Counted from the first letter of the stretch, positions 6,888-15,683 are shown. The stretch: DNA of 16,532 nucleotides from Porphyrobacter sp. (GCA_021732945.1 JAKFWB010000108.1:1-16532), one strand, 5' to 3'. Translations and numbers: made by a program. Notes: generated by a model from the sequence alone, not told the origin.

Positions 6888-8351
6888 TCAGGATAACTGC
6901 GGGCGGCCAGTGCCGCCTGCAACCGACCGACAATCCTGGGCGAGGCAAAGCAACAGCCAGATCGACACAGCCTGAAAGATCGGCGTACGCAGGGGGTAGT
7001 CCACCAGCGATGCGGCCATGATGATGGCCAGCCAGGCGATCCAGAAAACGACAATCGATCTGAAGGAAGGGCCCCGGCGCAGGATGTGCAGGACCGCAGC
7101 GCCTAACCATCCCATCAGCCCAAGCAGAGCGATCACGGCGGGAAGTCCACCCTCAATGACCAGCTGCGACCAGTCATTATGCGCATGATTGATATACAGC
7201 GGCGTCAGTAGCGCGGTCGGTTCGTAGAGCCGGTATGCCGCGTCAAACGAACCGAAACCGGTGCCGACCATCCAATGGTCGCTCATCATCGTTGCCAGTA
7301 CCGGCCACAGGGACCAGCGAATATCTTCGAACGCGGTGCTCGGCAAAAGGTCCTGCGCGGCGGGTGATCGGTCAAGCAGCAGGAACATCGCGACGATCAA
7401 GATGATGCCCGAAGCGCCGCCAACCAACGCCACAAGACCGGCACGCCGCTCGCGCTTGCCGGGTTGATCAGCGTGGGACGAGGGTGCCTTGCCATTCAGC
7501 CACCCCATCCCGATCATCAGCGCTCCTGCGCAGATCGCGAGCAATGCGGTCGCTAAGCCAGCCCGCGAACCACTGATCAGGACCGCGACGAGGACAAAGA
7601 CATAGGCCGGCACCAGTGACAGCTTGAGCCATGCGGGAAGGGCGCGATCCCGCCCTTCAACCGCCAACCTTGCGATGATGAGAAGCACGATCGACGCCAA
7701 CACTGCGGCATGGTTCTCGTTGGCAAAGATGCCCGCAGGCGCGCCGCGGCCTGTTATCGCAAATAGATAAAGCGGGCTGTTGGGTCCGCCGATCACCTGC
7801 AGGATTCCAAACGCAGCGTTGACGATGCCAAGCGCAGCGATGGCAAGCAGCAGGCCGTGCGTCTTCAACCGTGCGGAAAGCGCGAGCAGAAGGGCAGCAA
7901 TCGGGACAATCATGCCGAACACGGCGTTCAATCCACGAAACGGCGTGAGCGACACTGGCCGCCACATTCCTTGCAAACCGGCTAGGCCATCCAACTCGGC
8001 TATGGTCGCCCGGCCCGGCAATGCCTGCCACAGTGCGGGGGGCATCGGGATAAGCTGGAGGATCATCCAGCCAAGCATCAACCCTCCCAACGCCAGCAGT
8101 GCCCTTGCGCCAGCAAGGTCGGCAATCCGCAGATGATACAGCGCCGGGATCAGCAGCAGAGCCGCGATGGGTCGCAAGGCGGCATTCTGGATTGGGTCCG
8201 GCCGCGAGCTTCCGCCGAGCAGCGCCAGCGCAACAAAAAACAGGCCCAGCCACAAGATCCAGCTGCCCGAGATGCCGCCCGCCGCCAGCGACAGACGCTC
8301 GCTGCCTTTGCCGTGACGCGATGGTCTGCTTGAGGATTGCTCGATCATCAT
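6888..8351 (-). CDS. O-antigen ligase / polymerase family membrane protein (Wzy_C)
   Basis: This 487-residue polytopic inner-membrane protein has roughly a dozen hydrophobic segments. The Wzy_C-type signature falls in the large periplasmic loop: IRWSLWPVLATMM, then GTGFGSFDAAY and NHAHNDWSQLVIEGGLPA (about residues 385-402), where His and Asn residues are conserved in O-antigen ligases (WaaL) and polymerases. FANENHAAVLASIVLL earlier is also typical. The family joins or polymerises undecaprenyl-linked glycans in the periplasm; sequence alone does not separate ligase from polymerase. The start is taken as ATG 8351 (ATGATG, second at 8348), 64 bp after the EpsG stop; there is no clear SD and a TTG at 8375 is possible. 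The longer frame from 8528 overlaps the EpsG gene and has no membrane character. A 71-bp gap follows before the Wza-type gene. Confidence 0.9.
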   Translation of the reverse strand: MMIEQSSSRPSRHGKGSERLSLAAGGISGSWILWLGLFFVALALLGGSSRPDPIQNAALRPIAALLLIPALYHLRIADLAGARALLALGGLMLGWMILQLIPMPPALWQALPGRATIAELDGLAGLQGMWRPVSLTPFRGLNAVFGMIVPIAALLLALSARLKTHGLLLAIAALGIVNAAFGILQVIGGPNSPLYLFAITGRGAPAGIFANENHAAVLASIVLLIIARLAVEGRDRALPAWLKLSLVPAYVFVLVAVLISGSRAGLATALLAICAGALMIGMGWLNGKAPSSHADQPGKRERRAGLVALVGGASGIILIVAMFLLLDRSPAAQDLLPSTAFEDIRWSLWPVLATMMSDHWMVGTGFGSFDAAYRLYEPTALLTPLYINHAHNDWSQLVIEGGLPAVIALLGLMGWLGAAVLHILRRGPSFRSIVVFWIAWLAIIMAASLVDYPLRTPIFQAVSIWLLLCLAQDCRSVAGGTGRPQLS

Positions 8352-8415
8352 GGAGCGAGATGTAGCGACGGACAAAGGGCCACGATCGCGTTCGATCCGC
8401 CAATCAGTGCAAGCG

Positions 8416-9498
8416 TCATAGGAACAATTCCTCCTTGAGGATGCTGCCCTTCGGCGTTCCGAAAAGCCAGGTGTCGTAGGGCAGGTAGCACTGTTCGAAC
8501 AGAGGTGAGGCCAATGTCCAGCCCACAAACATTGTCATGAGAGCAACATAGGGCAAGATCACATGGAGCCACTTGCTCAACTTGAATGCGAAGAATGGCA
8601 CACGCGCGAATATCATCGCTTGGATTGGTATCAGATAATAGGCGAATCGGTCTGCAACGACGCTCGAAAGTGGCAGAAGGAAGATCGCGAATATCATCGC
8701 AATCCCGCCCATGTTTACAAGGCTGTGATCTTGTGGGTATTTCTCTGACCATTTCTTGTTGAGGAATACGAAGAAATACACACCCGAAACAAGGATCACG
8801 CCAACTCGGAAGACTGCACCGAAGGCATCGATCCCAGTGCCGATGTATCGGGCGATTGCCAGCCCGGTGCTATACCCACCGGCCAGGAACAGGAGCCCGG
8901 GGATGGCGAGTCCGGCCGCGACCAGCAAACGACCTTTGCTGTAGGTGCCCGTTGCCAAGGGTACGAGCACCATGAACACTAAGGCGCTAGTGTGAAGCCC
9001 GCCCGCGAGCAGCACCAGCGCCGCGAACCGGATGGGGCGGCGGTCCATGAAGGCGGCAAACGCAATGCAGATCAGCCCGATAGCCGCCCCTTGCCTGATG
9101 CCGGACATCGGCATGTTCACGACCAGAATCGGGAACAGCAGGACCAGAAAGCCAAGCGGATCGGGTTGCCTGCGCGCCAGAACATGGACGCCGGCAAAGA
9201 AGATCGCACTCGAGATAATGTTGAGCGCCGGGTAGCCCAAGTCACCCGCCTTGATCCATTCGACGATGATCCACCACAGCGGCTCGTTCAGCTCGGCAAT
9301 CAGGTCTCGGGCAACATAATCTGCTGCAACATACTGATAATAATAGCCTGACCAATCGCACCCAACTTTGTATCGAAAGGCCGCGAACACAAACATTGTC
9401 AGCAAGACGGGAAAGTAGGCTTGCCGCCGCAGCCGGTTGGGGCCCAGAGTCGAGAGGCTCAATATGAACAGGAAAGCGGCAAAGGTGGTGTAGATCAC
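8416..9498 (-). CDS. EpsG family polysaccharide polymerase (Wzy-like)
   Basis: This 360-residue protein is almost entirely membrane-embedded. It carries the EpsG family marks: FRYKVGCDWSGYYY (41-54), a conserved SGIRQGAAIGL (132-142), GGLHTSALVF (167-176), and a late SSVVADRFAYYLIPIQ. Such proteins are thought to polymerise repeat units in Wzx/Wzy-type exopolysaccharide synthesis. The start is GTG 9498 in a GTGA overlap with the stop of the preceding glycosyltransferase, so translational coupling is likely. GTG gives the usual MIY start of the family. By hand count, bases 8521-8820 contain 144 G or C in 300, clearly lower than its neighbours. A second polymerase-type protein follows immediately, so which one performs polymerisation here is open. 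Confidence 0.92.
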   Translation of the reverse strand: MIYTTFAAFLFILSLSTLGPNRLRRQAYFPVLLTMFVFAAFRYKVGCDWSGYYYQYVAADYVARDLIAELNEPLWWIIVEWIKAGDLGYPALNIISSAIFFAGVHVLARRQPDPLGFLVLLFPILVVNMPMSGIRQGAAIGLICIAFAAFMDRRPIRFAALVLLAGGLHTSALVFMVLVPLATGTYSKGRLLVAAGLAIPGLLFLAGGYSTGLAIARYIGTGIDAFGAVFRVGVILVSGVYFFVFLNKKWSEKYPQDHSLVNMGGIAMIFAIFLLPLSSVVADRFAYYLIPIQAMIFARVPFFAFKLSKWLHVILPYVALMTMFVGWTLASPLFEQCYLPYDTWLFGTPKGSILKEELFL

Positions 9499-10574
9499 TG
9501 CTGGCTGTGACCTTTCGCCACATCGAGCAACATGTCCGCCACCTGCGGCCCCCAGACCTGAAGCGAATACTGCGCCTCAACCTTCTTTCGGCCTGCCGCA
9601 CCCATGCGCTGCCGCAACTCGGGATCATGCAGCAACATGCGGATTGCCTCACGCCACTCGGCCTCGGTGTTGGCAAGGAAGCCATTCACGCCGTGCTCGA
9701 CGATATCGGCATTGACCCCGACCGGAGAGGCAATGACGGGGATTCCGCAGGCCATGTATTGAATGAGTTTGTACCCGCACTTGCCGCGCGCCCAGGGCGT
9801 ATCGTCAAGCGGCATGATGCCTATGCTCATTTGGTGGATGTTCGAGACTTCCGAAGCCTCGCTCCACGGTAGAATATCGAGCAGGGGATGGCCGGTTGCT
9901 GAGGCCCCGGCACCCACAGCGATGATGCGTGCACCGGCTGCCTGCGCGGCCTCTGCGAGCAGCGGCATCATGGGCTGCACGTATTCAGCGTAAGTGCTGG
10001 GCGTTCCGATCCAGCCGATGGTTAGAGCGTCTCCGGCGGTGATCTCAGGCCTGACGGTATAGACTGCCAGATCGACAACCGTGGGAATAATCTCCACGCG
10101 CGGGCAGTGCGGCCGCGCGTAATCAGCCAAATATGCGTTTCCGCAAAAGGCGGCGTCGGCTGAGGCGAGGGTTACGTGCAACTTCTTTCCCAGAAATCTC
10201 CGGGCCAGCTTGTTTGAGTGGAGGTCGTAGTTGTGAAAGATCGCATCATCGTAATCGAAGACAACAGGCTTGCCCGACACATTGACCAGCCGCTCAGCAA
10301 CGCCCGGAAGGTAGGGAAACGCTTCGCAATGCAACCAGATCAGGTCGACATCGGGTGACGACGTAAGCCATTTGATCCGCTCAATATAGCGTCTTGCCAC
10401 ATGCCAGCGGTCACGCGGTTCGTCAGCATAGAGCCTGCCCAGATAGTGGTCATCAAGCAAGGGGCGGTGAAGGAGGGTGCATCCCGCTTCTTCGAGAAAG
10501 GGCCGATATTGCCCAAACCGCTGCCGCGTGCTGGCAGCCAGATCACCATATTTCGTGAGCATTGCAATCTTCAT
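9495..10574 (-). CDS. GT4-type glycosyltransferase
   Basis: This 359-residue cytoplasmic glycosyltransferase of GT-B fold probably adds a sugar to the lipid-linked repeat. The N-terminal half begins KIAMLTKYGDLAASTRQRF and contains VVFDYDDAIFHNYD (104-117). The C-terminal half has TIGWIGTPSTYAEY (185-198), IGIMPLDDTPWARGKCGYKL (251-270) and IQYMACGIPVIASPVGVN (271-288). This last stretch aligns with the EX7E region of GT4 enzymes, but the two Glu positions appear to be Gly264 and Gln272, as in other members of the KCGYK subgroup. The start is ATG 10574, in an ATGA overlap with the methyltransferase stop. The longer frame would add 11 codons and overlap that gene further. Donor and acceptor sugars cannot be read from sequence. 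Confidence 0.9.
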   Translation of the reverse strand: MKIAMLTKYGDLAASTRQRFGQYRPFLEEAGCTLLHRPLLDDHYLGRLYADEPRDRWHVARRYIERIKWLTSSPDVDLIWLHCEAFPYLPGVAERLVNVSGKPVVFDYDDAIFHNYDLHSNKLARRFLGKKLHVTLASADAAFCGNAYLADYARPHCPRVEIIPTVVDLAVYTVRPEITAGDALTIGWIGTPSTYAEYVQPMMPLLAEAAQAAGARIIAVGAGASATGHPLLDILPWSEASEVSNIHQMSIGIMPLDDTPWARGKCGYKLIQYMACGIPVIASPVGVNADIVEHGVNGFLANTEAEWREAIRMLLHDPELRQRMGAAGRKKVEAQYSLQVWGPQVADMLLDVAKGHSQQ

Positions 10575-11416
10575 GACTGCGTATCTGCTTTTCGACCCAC
10601 AGCACACCAGAAGGGGAAATCATCCGAGAAGCGGATGTCCTCAAGGCCGGCACCGCGCATCATCGCTTCGATCTCTGATTTGGTGAAGCGCTGTTCAAGC
10701 GGCGTACCAAAGCGGTCTCTGGCATCTGTCCGCATCGTGTAAAAGCTGGTCTTGCGATAGGTCGACAAAAGCCAGCCGTCCACGTCCGCCCCGAGCCTTT
10801 CTGCGAGGAGAGCGGCTCTTGCCAGTGGGAAATAGACCACGGTGGCGATCAGGTCGGTAGTGAACGACTTTGCGGCGGGCGACAGACGGCTGATTTGCTT
10901 GCGGACAACATCAGTCATGCGCCAGATCATCCCATACCATAGAGGCCTGTTATCGAACCGATAATACAAGTATAACAGGAAGGGCGCACTGGGCTTCAAC
11001 ATCCTGACGCAATCGCGCAAGGCTGCACTGGTATCGGGAATATGGTGCAACACCCCCAGCGAATAGCCGAAGTCTTGACTGTTTGCGGGAAGCGGTTCCT
11101 CGTCCACCCCGGCATTCACGAATTCGACGTTGCTCAAGTGAGCAAGCTTGCGCTGTGCTACTGCCAGCGCTGCCGGTGCGGGATCAATACAAGTCAGCAA
11201 GCCGACCCGCGGCGCGACCAGCAATGCCCAACGGCCGGAGCCGCAGCCCATGTCAAAACCCCGCGCTGCATCCGGCAGTTTATCCCACGGGAATATCCCG
11301 AAATACTGCTCAAAAATGAAGGCGTGTTCGGCTTCATCCAAGGCGTTCTGGTCATATCGCGCCCATTCATCGCCGAATGAGGCGACGGTCAGGGGATCTG
11401 TGTTGCTCATGCTCAT
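10571..11416 (-). CDS. Class I SAM-dependent methyltransferase
   Basis: This 281-residue protein has a complete class I core: motif I GFDMGCGSGRWA (53-64), acidic D78 in LLTCIDPAP, and SLGVLHHIPDT (109-119), a Methyltransf_11-type post-motif. The C-terminal part (WYGMIWRMTDVVRKQISRL and after) is helical and may bind acceptor or membrane. In this setting it may O-methylate a sugar or a lipid-linked intermediate, which is an inference from neighbours. The start is ATG 11416, in an ATGA overlap with the asnB stop; another ATG follows two codons later. The longer frame would run into asnB. Its stop overlaps the next glycosyltransferase start the same way. Confidence 0.9.
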   Translation of the reverse strand: MSMSNTDPLTVASFGDEWARYDQNALDEAEHAFIFEQYFGIFPWDKLPDAARGFDMGCGSGRWALLVAPRVGLLTCIDPAPAALAVAQRKLAHLSNVEFVNAGVDEEPLPANSQDFGYSLGVLHHIPDTSAALRDCVRMLKPSAPFLLYLYYRFDNRPLWYGMIWRMTDVVRKQISRLSPAAKSFTTDLIATVVYFPLARAALLAERLGADVDGWLLSTYRKTSFYTMRTDARDRFGTPLEQRFTKSEIEAMMRGAGLEDIRFSDDFPFWCAVGRKADTQS

Positions 11417-13380
11417 TGCGCCCGCCAAGCCTGCAGCATCAGAATGATCCACAGGCGATGGGTCCAGTCACGGTGCCCATCCAAGTGCTCGCGCCATGCC
11501 TGAAGCACTGGGGCTGGGTCAATCAGGCCGTCGCGCTGCAAGGCCGCTTCGGACAGCAGATCATCGGCCCAAGCACGCAACGGTCCGCGCAGCCATTCGC
11601 CGACGGGGATGCCGAAACCGGCCTTGGGGCGCTCGATCAACTCGCGCGGGACATGGCGGTAGAGGATTTGCCGCAGCAACCATTTGCCTTGGTCGCCACG
11701 GATCTTCATCGCCATCGGCAGGCGCGCCGATGCTGCTATCACGCCGGGATCGAGAAAAGGCACGCGCGTTTCGAGGCTGACCGCCATTGCCGCGCGGTCG
11801 ACCTTGCACAGAATGTCGTCGGGCAAATAGGTCCGCATATCCTGCGCCATCATGCGCGCGGCAGCATCACCGCCAAGCACCGCAGGCAAGGGGTCGTCGA
11901 GGATCGAGCGGTTGGGGCTATCCCGCCCGCCAACCATCGAAGCGCCCGGCCATTCCGATACGAGGCTGCGATAAAGATCATCAATCGTCCGCACATCGCG
12001 CAAGCGTGCGGCGAGCCGGTGGGCCTTGTCGCCCGGACGCGCCACGCGGCCACCGGTGAGCGTGCCCACACTGTCCCACGCTGCAAAAGGAACCGCGCCG
12101 ATAGCCGATCCCAATCCGCGCCGCAGCGCATGGGGCATCCAGTCCAGCTTCGCCCAGATCCGCGGGCCCCAGAAATAGCGATTATAGCCGCCGAACAGCT
12201 CATCCCCGGCATCGCCCGACAAGGCGACCGTGACGGCAGAGCGTGCCGCCTTGCTGACCAGATAGGTCGGGATCTGCGACGAATCCGCGAAGGGCTCGTC
12301 ATACATGTCGGGCAGCATCGGGATCACGTCGCGCGTCTCAGCCTCGGTCACGATTAGTTCGCTGTGCTGCGTGCCAAGATGCTGCGCCACGGCGGCGGCA
12401 AAGGGCGCCTCGTTGAAGGCGGCGTTTTCAAACCCGATGGTGAAGGTCCGCACGGCTTGCGATGACTGCGATTGCATCAAGGCGACGATCAGCGAGCTGT
12501 CGATCCCGCCGGACAAGAACGCGCCCAAAGGCACATCGGCGACCATCTGCTGGCTGACCGATTGGCGCAGCGCAGCATCGACCCGCGCTATTGCCTCGTC
12601 CTCAGTGGTATATTGCGTTGCCGCCCCAGTCTCGATTGTATCATTCAGCGACCAATAGCGCCGGATCGCCAGCGACCCGTGGCGGTCCCCCGGCCGCAAG
12701 GGTTGCCGTGGAGCAACCGCAGGCGGTGCGCCATCAATTTCTAGGATGCATCCGGGCTCAAGCTTGTAAATCCCGGGATGGATGCTGCGCGGCGCGGGAA
12801 CATAGGCAAACTGCAAATATTGCGCGAGTGCATCGCGGCACACGTCGCGCGGGAATTCGGGATGCTGGCGCAGGGCCTTTAGCTCGGACCCGAACACCAA
12901 CGCACGCCCGGCCCAACCCCAGTAAAGCGGCTTTTCTCCAACCCGATCCCGCGCGAGTGACAAGCGTCGCTCACGCCGGTCCCACACCGCCATCGCAAAC
13001 ATGCCCGAAGCGCGGTTCAGCGTCTCATCCAGACCCCAATGGATGATGCCTGCGAGCAGGGTTTCGGTATCCGAATGCCCTTTCCATTCGGGCGCAGCTC
13101 CTGCTGCCTCCAACGCGCGGCGCAGATCGAGGTGATTGTAGATCTCGCCGTTGTAAGCGATTACCAGCCGTCCGCAGGTCGAATGCATCGGCTGCGCACC
13201 GGCCTCGCTGAGATCAAGGATCGACAGCCGCCGGTGGCCGAGCGCGATGCCATCATCGGCCCAGACCCCCTCAGCATCGGGGCCGCGATGGACCAAAGCG
13301 CTGGTCATTGCTTGCACCAGCCGTGGCAGACCCTCTGCCGCCTGGCCTTCGGGAAGCAGCACGCCGGTCAATCCGCACAT
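11413..13380 (-). CDS. asnB: Asparagine synthase (glutamine-hydrolysing)-type amidotransferase
   Basis: This 655-residue protein has two domains. The N-terminal Ntn-type glutaminase starts MCGLTG, so Cys2 is the nucleophile after Met removal, and it has GHRRLSILD (48-56), YNGEIYNH (76-83) and SDTE (103-106). The ATP-pyrophosphatase synthetase domain has the PP-loop LSGGIDSS (289-296) and ALSGDAGDELFGGYNRYFW later. All catalytic elements I expect are present. The length fits the large AsnB/AsnO group found in exopolysaccharide and exosortase-type loci rather than E. coli AsnB (554). In such loci it is thought to amidate sugar acids, but true asparagine synthesis is not excluded. It starts at ATG 13380 with a strong SD and overlaps the end of the upstream glycosyltransferase gene by 13 bp. 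Confidence 0.93.
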   Translation of the reverse strand: MCGLTGVLLPEGQAAEGLPRLVQAMTSALVHRGPDAEGVWADDGIALGHRRLSILDLSEAGAQPMHSTCGRLVIAYNGEIYNHLDLRRALEAAGAAPEWKGHSDTETLLAGIIHWGLDETLNRASGMFAMAVWDRRERRLSLARDRVGEKPLYWGWAGRALVFGSELKALRQHPEFPRDVCRDALAQYLQFAYVPAPRSIHPGIYKLEPGCILEIDGAPPAVAPRQPLRPGDRHGSLAIRRYWSLNDTIETGAATQYTTEDEAIARVDAALRQSVSQQMVADVPLGAFLSGGIDSSLIVALMQSQSSQAVRTFTIGFENAAFNEAPFAAAVAQHLGTQHSELIVTEAETRDVIPMLPDMYDEPFADSSQIPTYLVSKAARSAVTVALSGDAGDELFGGYNRYFWGPRIWAKLDWMPHALRRGLGSAIGAVPFAAWDSVGTLTGGRVARPGDKAHRLAARLRDVRTIDDLYRSLVSEWPGASMVGGRDSPNRSILDDPLPAVLGGDAAARMMAQDMRTYLPDDILCKVDRAAMAVSLETRVPFLDPGVIAASARLPMAMKIRGDQGKWLLRQILYRHVPRELIERPKAGFGIPVGEWLRGPLRAWADDLLSEAALQRDGLIDPAPVLQAWREHLDGHRDWTHRLWIILMLQAWRAQ

Positions 13381-14576
13381 GATTGTTCTCCAGCGGTCAG
13401 TTCGCGATAGATCTGTGCGTAAGCCGTAGTCCCTGCCTCAAGCGAGAAGATTTCTTCGGCAGCCTGACGACAGCGGGTGCGCAGATCGGGGTCTTTCAGG
13501 AGCTCCAACAGCGCGTTCCAGGCGCGTGCCATGGCATCGGGCGCGGCACTTTCGGCCAACACACCAACGCGATATTTCCGGATAATGTAGGCGACATCGC
13601 CGACGCCATCATTGGCAACCACCGGCATGCCGCAGCCGAGAATTTCCGCCATCCGCGTGGGCGAGCTGCCGAGCTTGCTGAGGCCGTCAGTGAAAAACAT
13701 CACAGAGGCCGTCTGCCGCTGCAACACAGTGTGGACCTGATCCGGCGCGCAGGGGGCGATGGTCATACGGTTACCCAACTGCCCTGTGGGATCCAGAGCT
13801 GCCCGGACCTGCGCCGCATTGTCGAGCGTGGTCAATTCAAACACGGCGTCAGGATCGCTTTCGGCGGCCACTTGCAGAAAGGCCGCCAGCCAATCCAGCC
13901 GGAACCAGCCGCTCAACACCGTTCCAAGACAGCCGATCACTATGCGTGATGGGGGCGCTGGCGGGGGCACGAAACGATCAAGGTCAGCGCAGGTCGGGAT
14001 CACCGCAACCCCTTGCCAGATCATCGCCGCCGGATAGGCCCGCTGCAAATGCGCGACTGCCGCATGGGTCAGCGACACGACCGCTCCGGCACGTTTCAGG
14101 CACGCAGCCTCGGCCGCGACAATAGCCCGGTGCAACAGCGAGCCGCGCCGCAGCCGCCCCGCGGTAATCAGTTCTTCCGGCCAGAGCGCGCGCATATCGA
14201 AGATGAAAGGCACGCCGGTGATGCGCCCGACGATCATCGCCACGGCGGCGGGAATGTAGGACCGCGAATGGATGAGGCGCGCGCCCTGTTGCTTCACCTC
14301 GCGGTAAAGCAGCCAGACCATCCGCACCATCGACAGCGCCGGCGCAATCCACTTGGGCTGCGCGCGGAAATGCTGCGGCAACCACCGGATGCCCAGCCTT
14401 TCGCATTCGGCGCGCATTGCCGCCATGCGCGCGCTATCGGCCCGGTCGGCATCCTTTTCATAGGTGATCAGCGTGATCCGGTAATCACGCGACAGACCCC
14501 GCAGGTAAGCGAGCACCTGGCTCTGGCCGAGCGGCTCAAGCAGACCATTGCGGGTCAGATAGATCGTGGAAGGCAT
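13368..14576 (-). CDS. GT4-family glycosyltransferase
   Basis: This 402-residue GT-B glycosyltransferase probably extends the repeat unit on the cytoplasmic face. The N-terminal part is typical of GT4 (TIYLTRNGLLEPLGQSQV, then LIHSRSYIP and FDMRALWPEE at 126-135). The donor-binding half has IGCLGTVLSGWFRLDW and SSPTRMAEILGCGMPVVAND, where Glu311 is the usual second Glu of the EX7E region; the first position is not Glu. The start is ATG 14576, sharing one base with the TGA of the upstream gene (TGATG). GTG 14579, one codon earlier, would instead make a GTGA overlap and cannot be excluded. Its 3' end overlaps asnB by 13 bp. Sugar specificity is not readable. Confidence 0.92.
   Translation of the reverse strand: MPSTIYLTRNGLLEPLGQSQVLAYLRGLSRDYRITLITYEKDADRADSARMAAMRAECERLGIRWLPQHFRAQPKWIAPALSMVRMVWLLYREVKQQGARLIHSRSYIPAAVAMIVGRITGVPFIFDMRALWPEELITAGRLRRGSLLHRAIVAAEAACLKRAGAVVSLTHAAVAHLQRAYPAAMIWQGVAVIPTCADLDRFVPPPAPPSRIVIGCLGTVLSGWFRLDWLAAFLQVAAESDPDAVFELTTLDNAAQVRAALDPTGQLGNRMTIAPCAPDQVHTVLQRQTASVMFFTDGLSKLGSSPTRMAEILGCGMPVVANDGVGDVAYIIRKYRVGVLAESAAPDAMARAWNALLELLKDPDLRTRCRQAAEEIFSLEAGTTAYAQIYRELTAGEQSCAD
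13386..13391 (-). promoter_or_regulatory. Ribosome binding site of asnB
   Basis: GGAGAA on the minus strand lies five bases before ATG 13380, inside the end of the upstream glycosyltransferase gene. It is one of the strongest Shine-Dalgarno sites in the block and supports the MCGLTG start needed for the Cys2 nucleophile. Confidence 0.75.
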
Positions 14577-15664
14577 CACAGGCCGAGCAATTCGAGGTAC
14601 TGGCGGGCGGCAATCTCTGGGGCGAAATCAGCGGCGCGGCGGATCAGGGCACCGCGGTCAACGGGGGTATCGAGGGCTTCGTCCATGGCGCGGGTGAGAG
14701 CGGGCGCATCACCCACCGGCGTCAACCGCCCGAACCGCCCGTCTTCGAGGATTTCGGCAGGTCCCGCTGGGCAGTCGGTCGACACTACGGGCAAGCCGAA
14801 TGACAGCGCCTCGACGATGACATTGCCGAAACCTTCGTTGTCAGAGGACAGCACAAACAGATCGGCGGTGGCATAGAAGGGCGATGGGTCGGGGTGGAAA
14901 CCTGCGAACACCACCCGCTCACCAATCCCGAGTTCCTGAGCAAGCGCTCGCAGAGCGGCGTCTTCGGAGCCATTGCCTAGCATCATCAGCCGCGCATCGC
15001 TGCGCGGTAATGCGGCGAAGGCGCGCAGCAGCAGCGCGTGGTTCTTTTCCCACTTGAGTTTGCCAACCGTCAGCAGGCGCGGCCCGGCTGTGCCCCACAA
15101 GGTGTTCGCAGCGCTGATGGCATCCGCTGAAGGTTCAATCGCGGCAGGGATCGGATTGTGGATTGTTGTGAATTTGTCCCGGCGCATCCGTGACAGCTTG
15201 GCCATGTCGTCGCAGCTTCCCTGCGATACCCCTATGCGCGCCGAGGCAATGCGGTAGCCCAGAAAGGTCGACGCGCGCAGGAAGAGACCCGTGGCAAGGC
15301 CCCATCCGGCGTATTGGTGCAACAGCAAAGCGTGCTCGCTGACCACCACCTTGCCGCGATATCCGGCAAGTCGCGCCGCAAGCGGCGCGATGACGGTGAG
15401 CGGCCACATTGTGGCGATAAGCGCGTGGGGCTTGCGGTTCTTCAGATAGGCCGCGAACGGGCGGAGCAGTTGGCGCGCCCGGTGACAGCCAAGGTCGTGG
15501 ACGGGTAACGCTGCTCGCGCCTCGTCGAGCAACTCCCCTTCCGCGCGCACCACAACGAATTCCGGGGCATGGCCCGCCGCCGCAAATTCGTGCGCCAGCG
15601 TCAGGCTGAGCCGCTCGGCTCCGCCCCCGCCGAAATCGGGCAGCAGGAAGGCAATTTTGCGCAT
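14576..15664 (-). CDS. GT4-family glycosyltransferase
   Basis: This 362-residue enzyme is a canonical retaining GT4 glycosyltransferase. MRKIAFLLPDFGGGGAERLS is the standard N-terminus with a Gly-rich loop (12-18). GKLKWEKNH (201-209) carries the Lys of the donor-phosphate site, and NEGFGNVIVEA supplies both Glu of EX7E (277, 285). FAGFHPDPSPFYATADLFVLSS is the usual preceding stretch. I chose ATG 15664, 19 bp after the flippase stop, because the family alignment begins there. ATG 15682 would add six codons and nearly abut the stop, and it is a fair alternative. The longer frame, up to 15826, overlaps the flippase gene and looks like a shadow. It probably acts on the repeat unit carried by undecaprenyl phosphate. 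Confidence 0.93.
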   Translation of the reverse strand: MRKIAFLLPDFGGGGAERLSLTLAHEFAAAGHAPEFVVVRAEGELLDEARAALPVHDLGCHRARQLLRPFAAYLKNRKPHALIATMWPLTVIAPLAARLAGYRGKVVVSEHALLLHQYAGWGLATGLFLRASTFLGYRIASARIGVSQGSCDDMAKLSRMRRDKFTTIHNPIPAAIEPSADAISAANTLWGTAGPRLLTVGKLKWEKNHALLLRAFAALPRSDARLMMLGNGSEDAALRALAQELGIGERVVFAGFHPDPSPFYATADLFVLSSDNEGFGNVIVEALSFGLPVVSTDCPAGPAEILEDGRFGRLTPVGDAPALTRAMDEALDTPVDRGALIRRAADFAPEIAARQYLELLGL

Positions 15665-15683
15665 CACGCTTCGCAAGCCCATC

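Noticed and set aside
8605..8700. 15-base direct repeat (CGCGAATATCATCGC at 8605-8619 and 8686-8700)
   Set aside because: Both copies encode the same short peptide AMIFA in EpsG membrane segments; no mobile or regulatory sign.
11377..12357. 326-codon plus-strand open frame opposite asnB
   Set aside because: Antisense shadow of the asnB synthetase domain; the high-GC codon pattern explains the long frame.
14013..14876. 287-codon plus-strand open frame opposite two glycosyltransferase genes
   Set aside because: Spans the junction of two well-supported genes and has low-complexity, His/Arg-rich translation.
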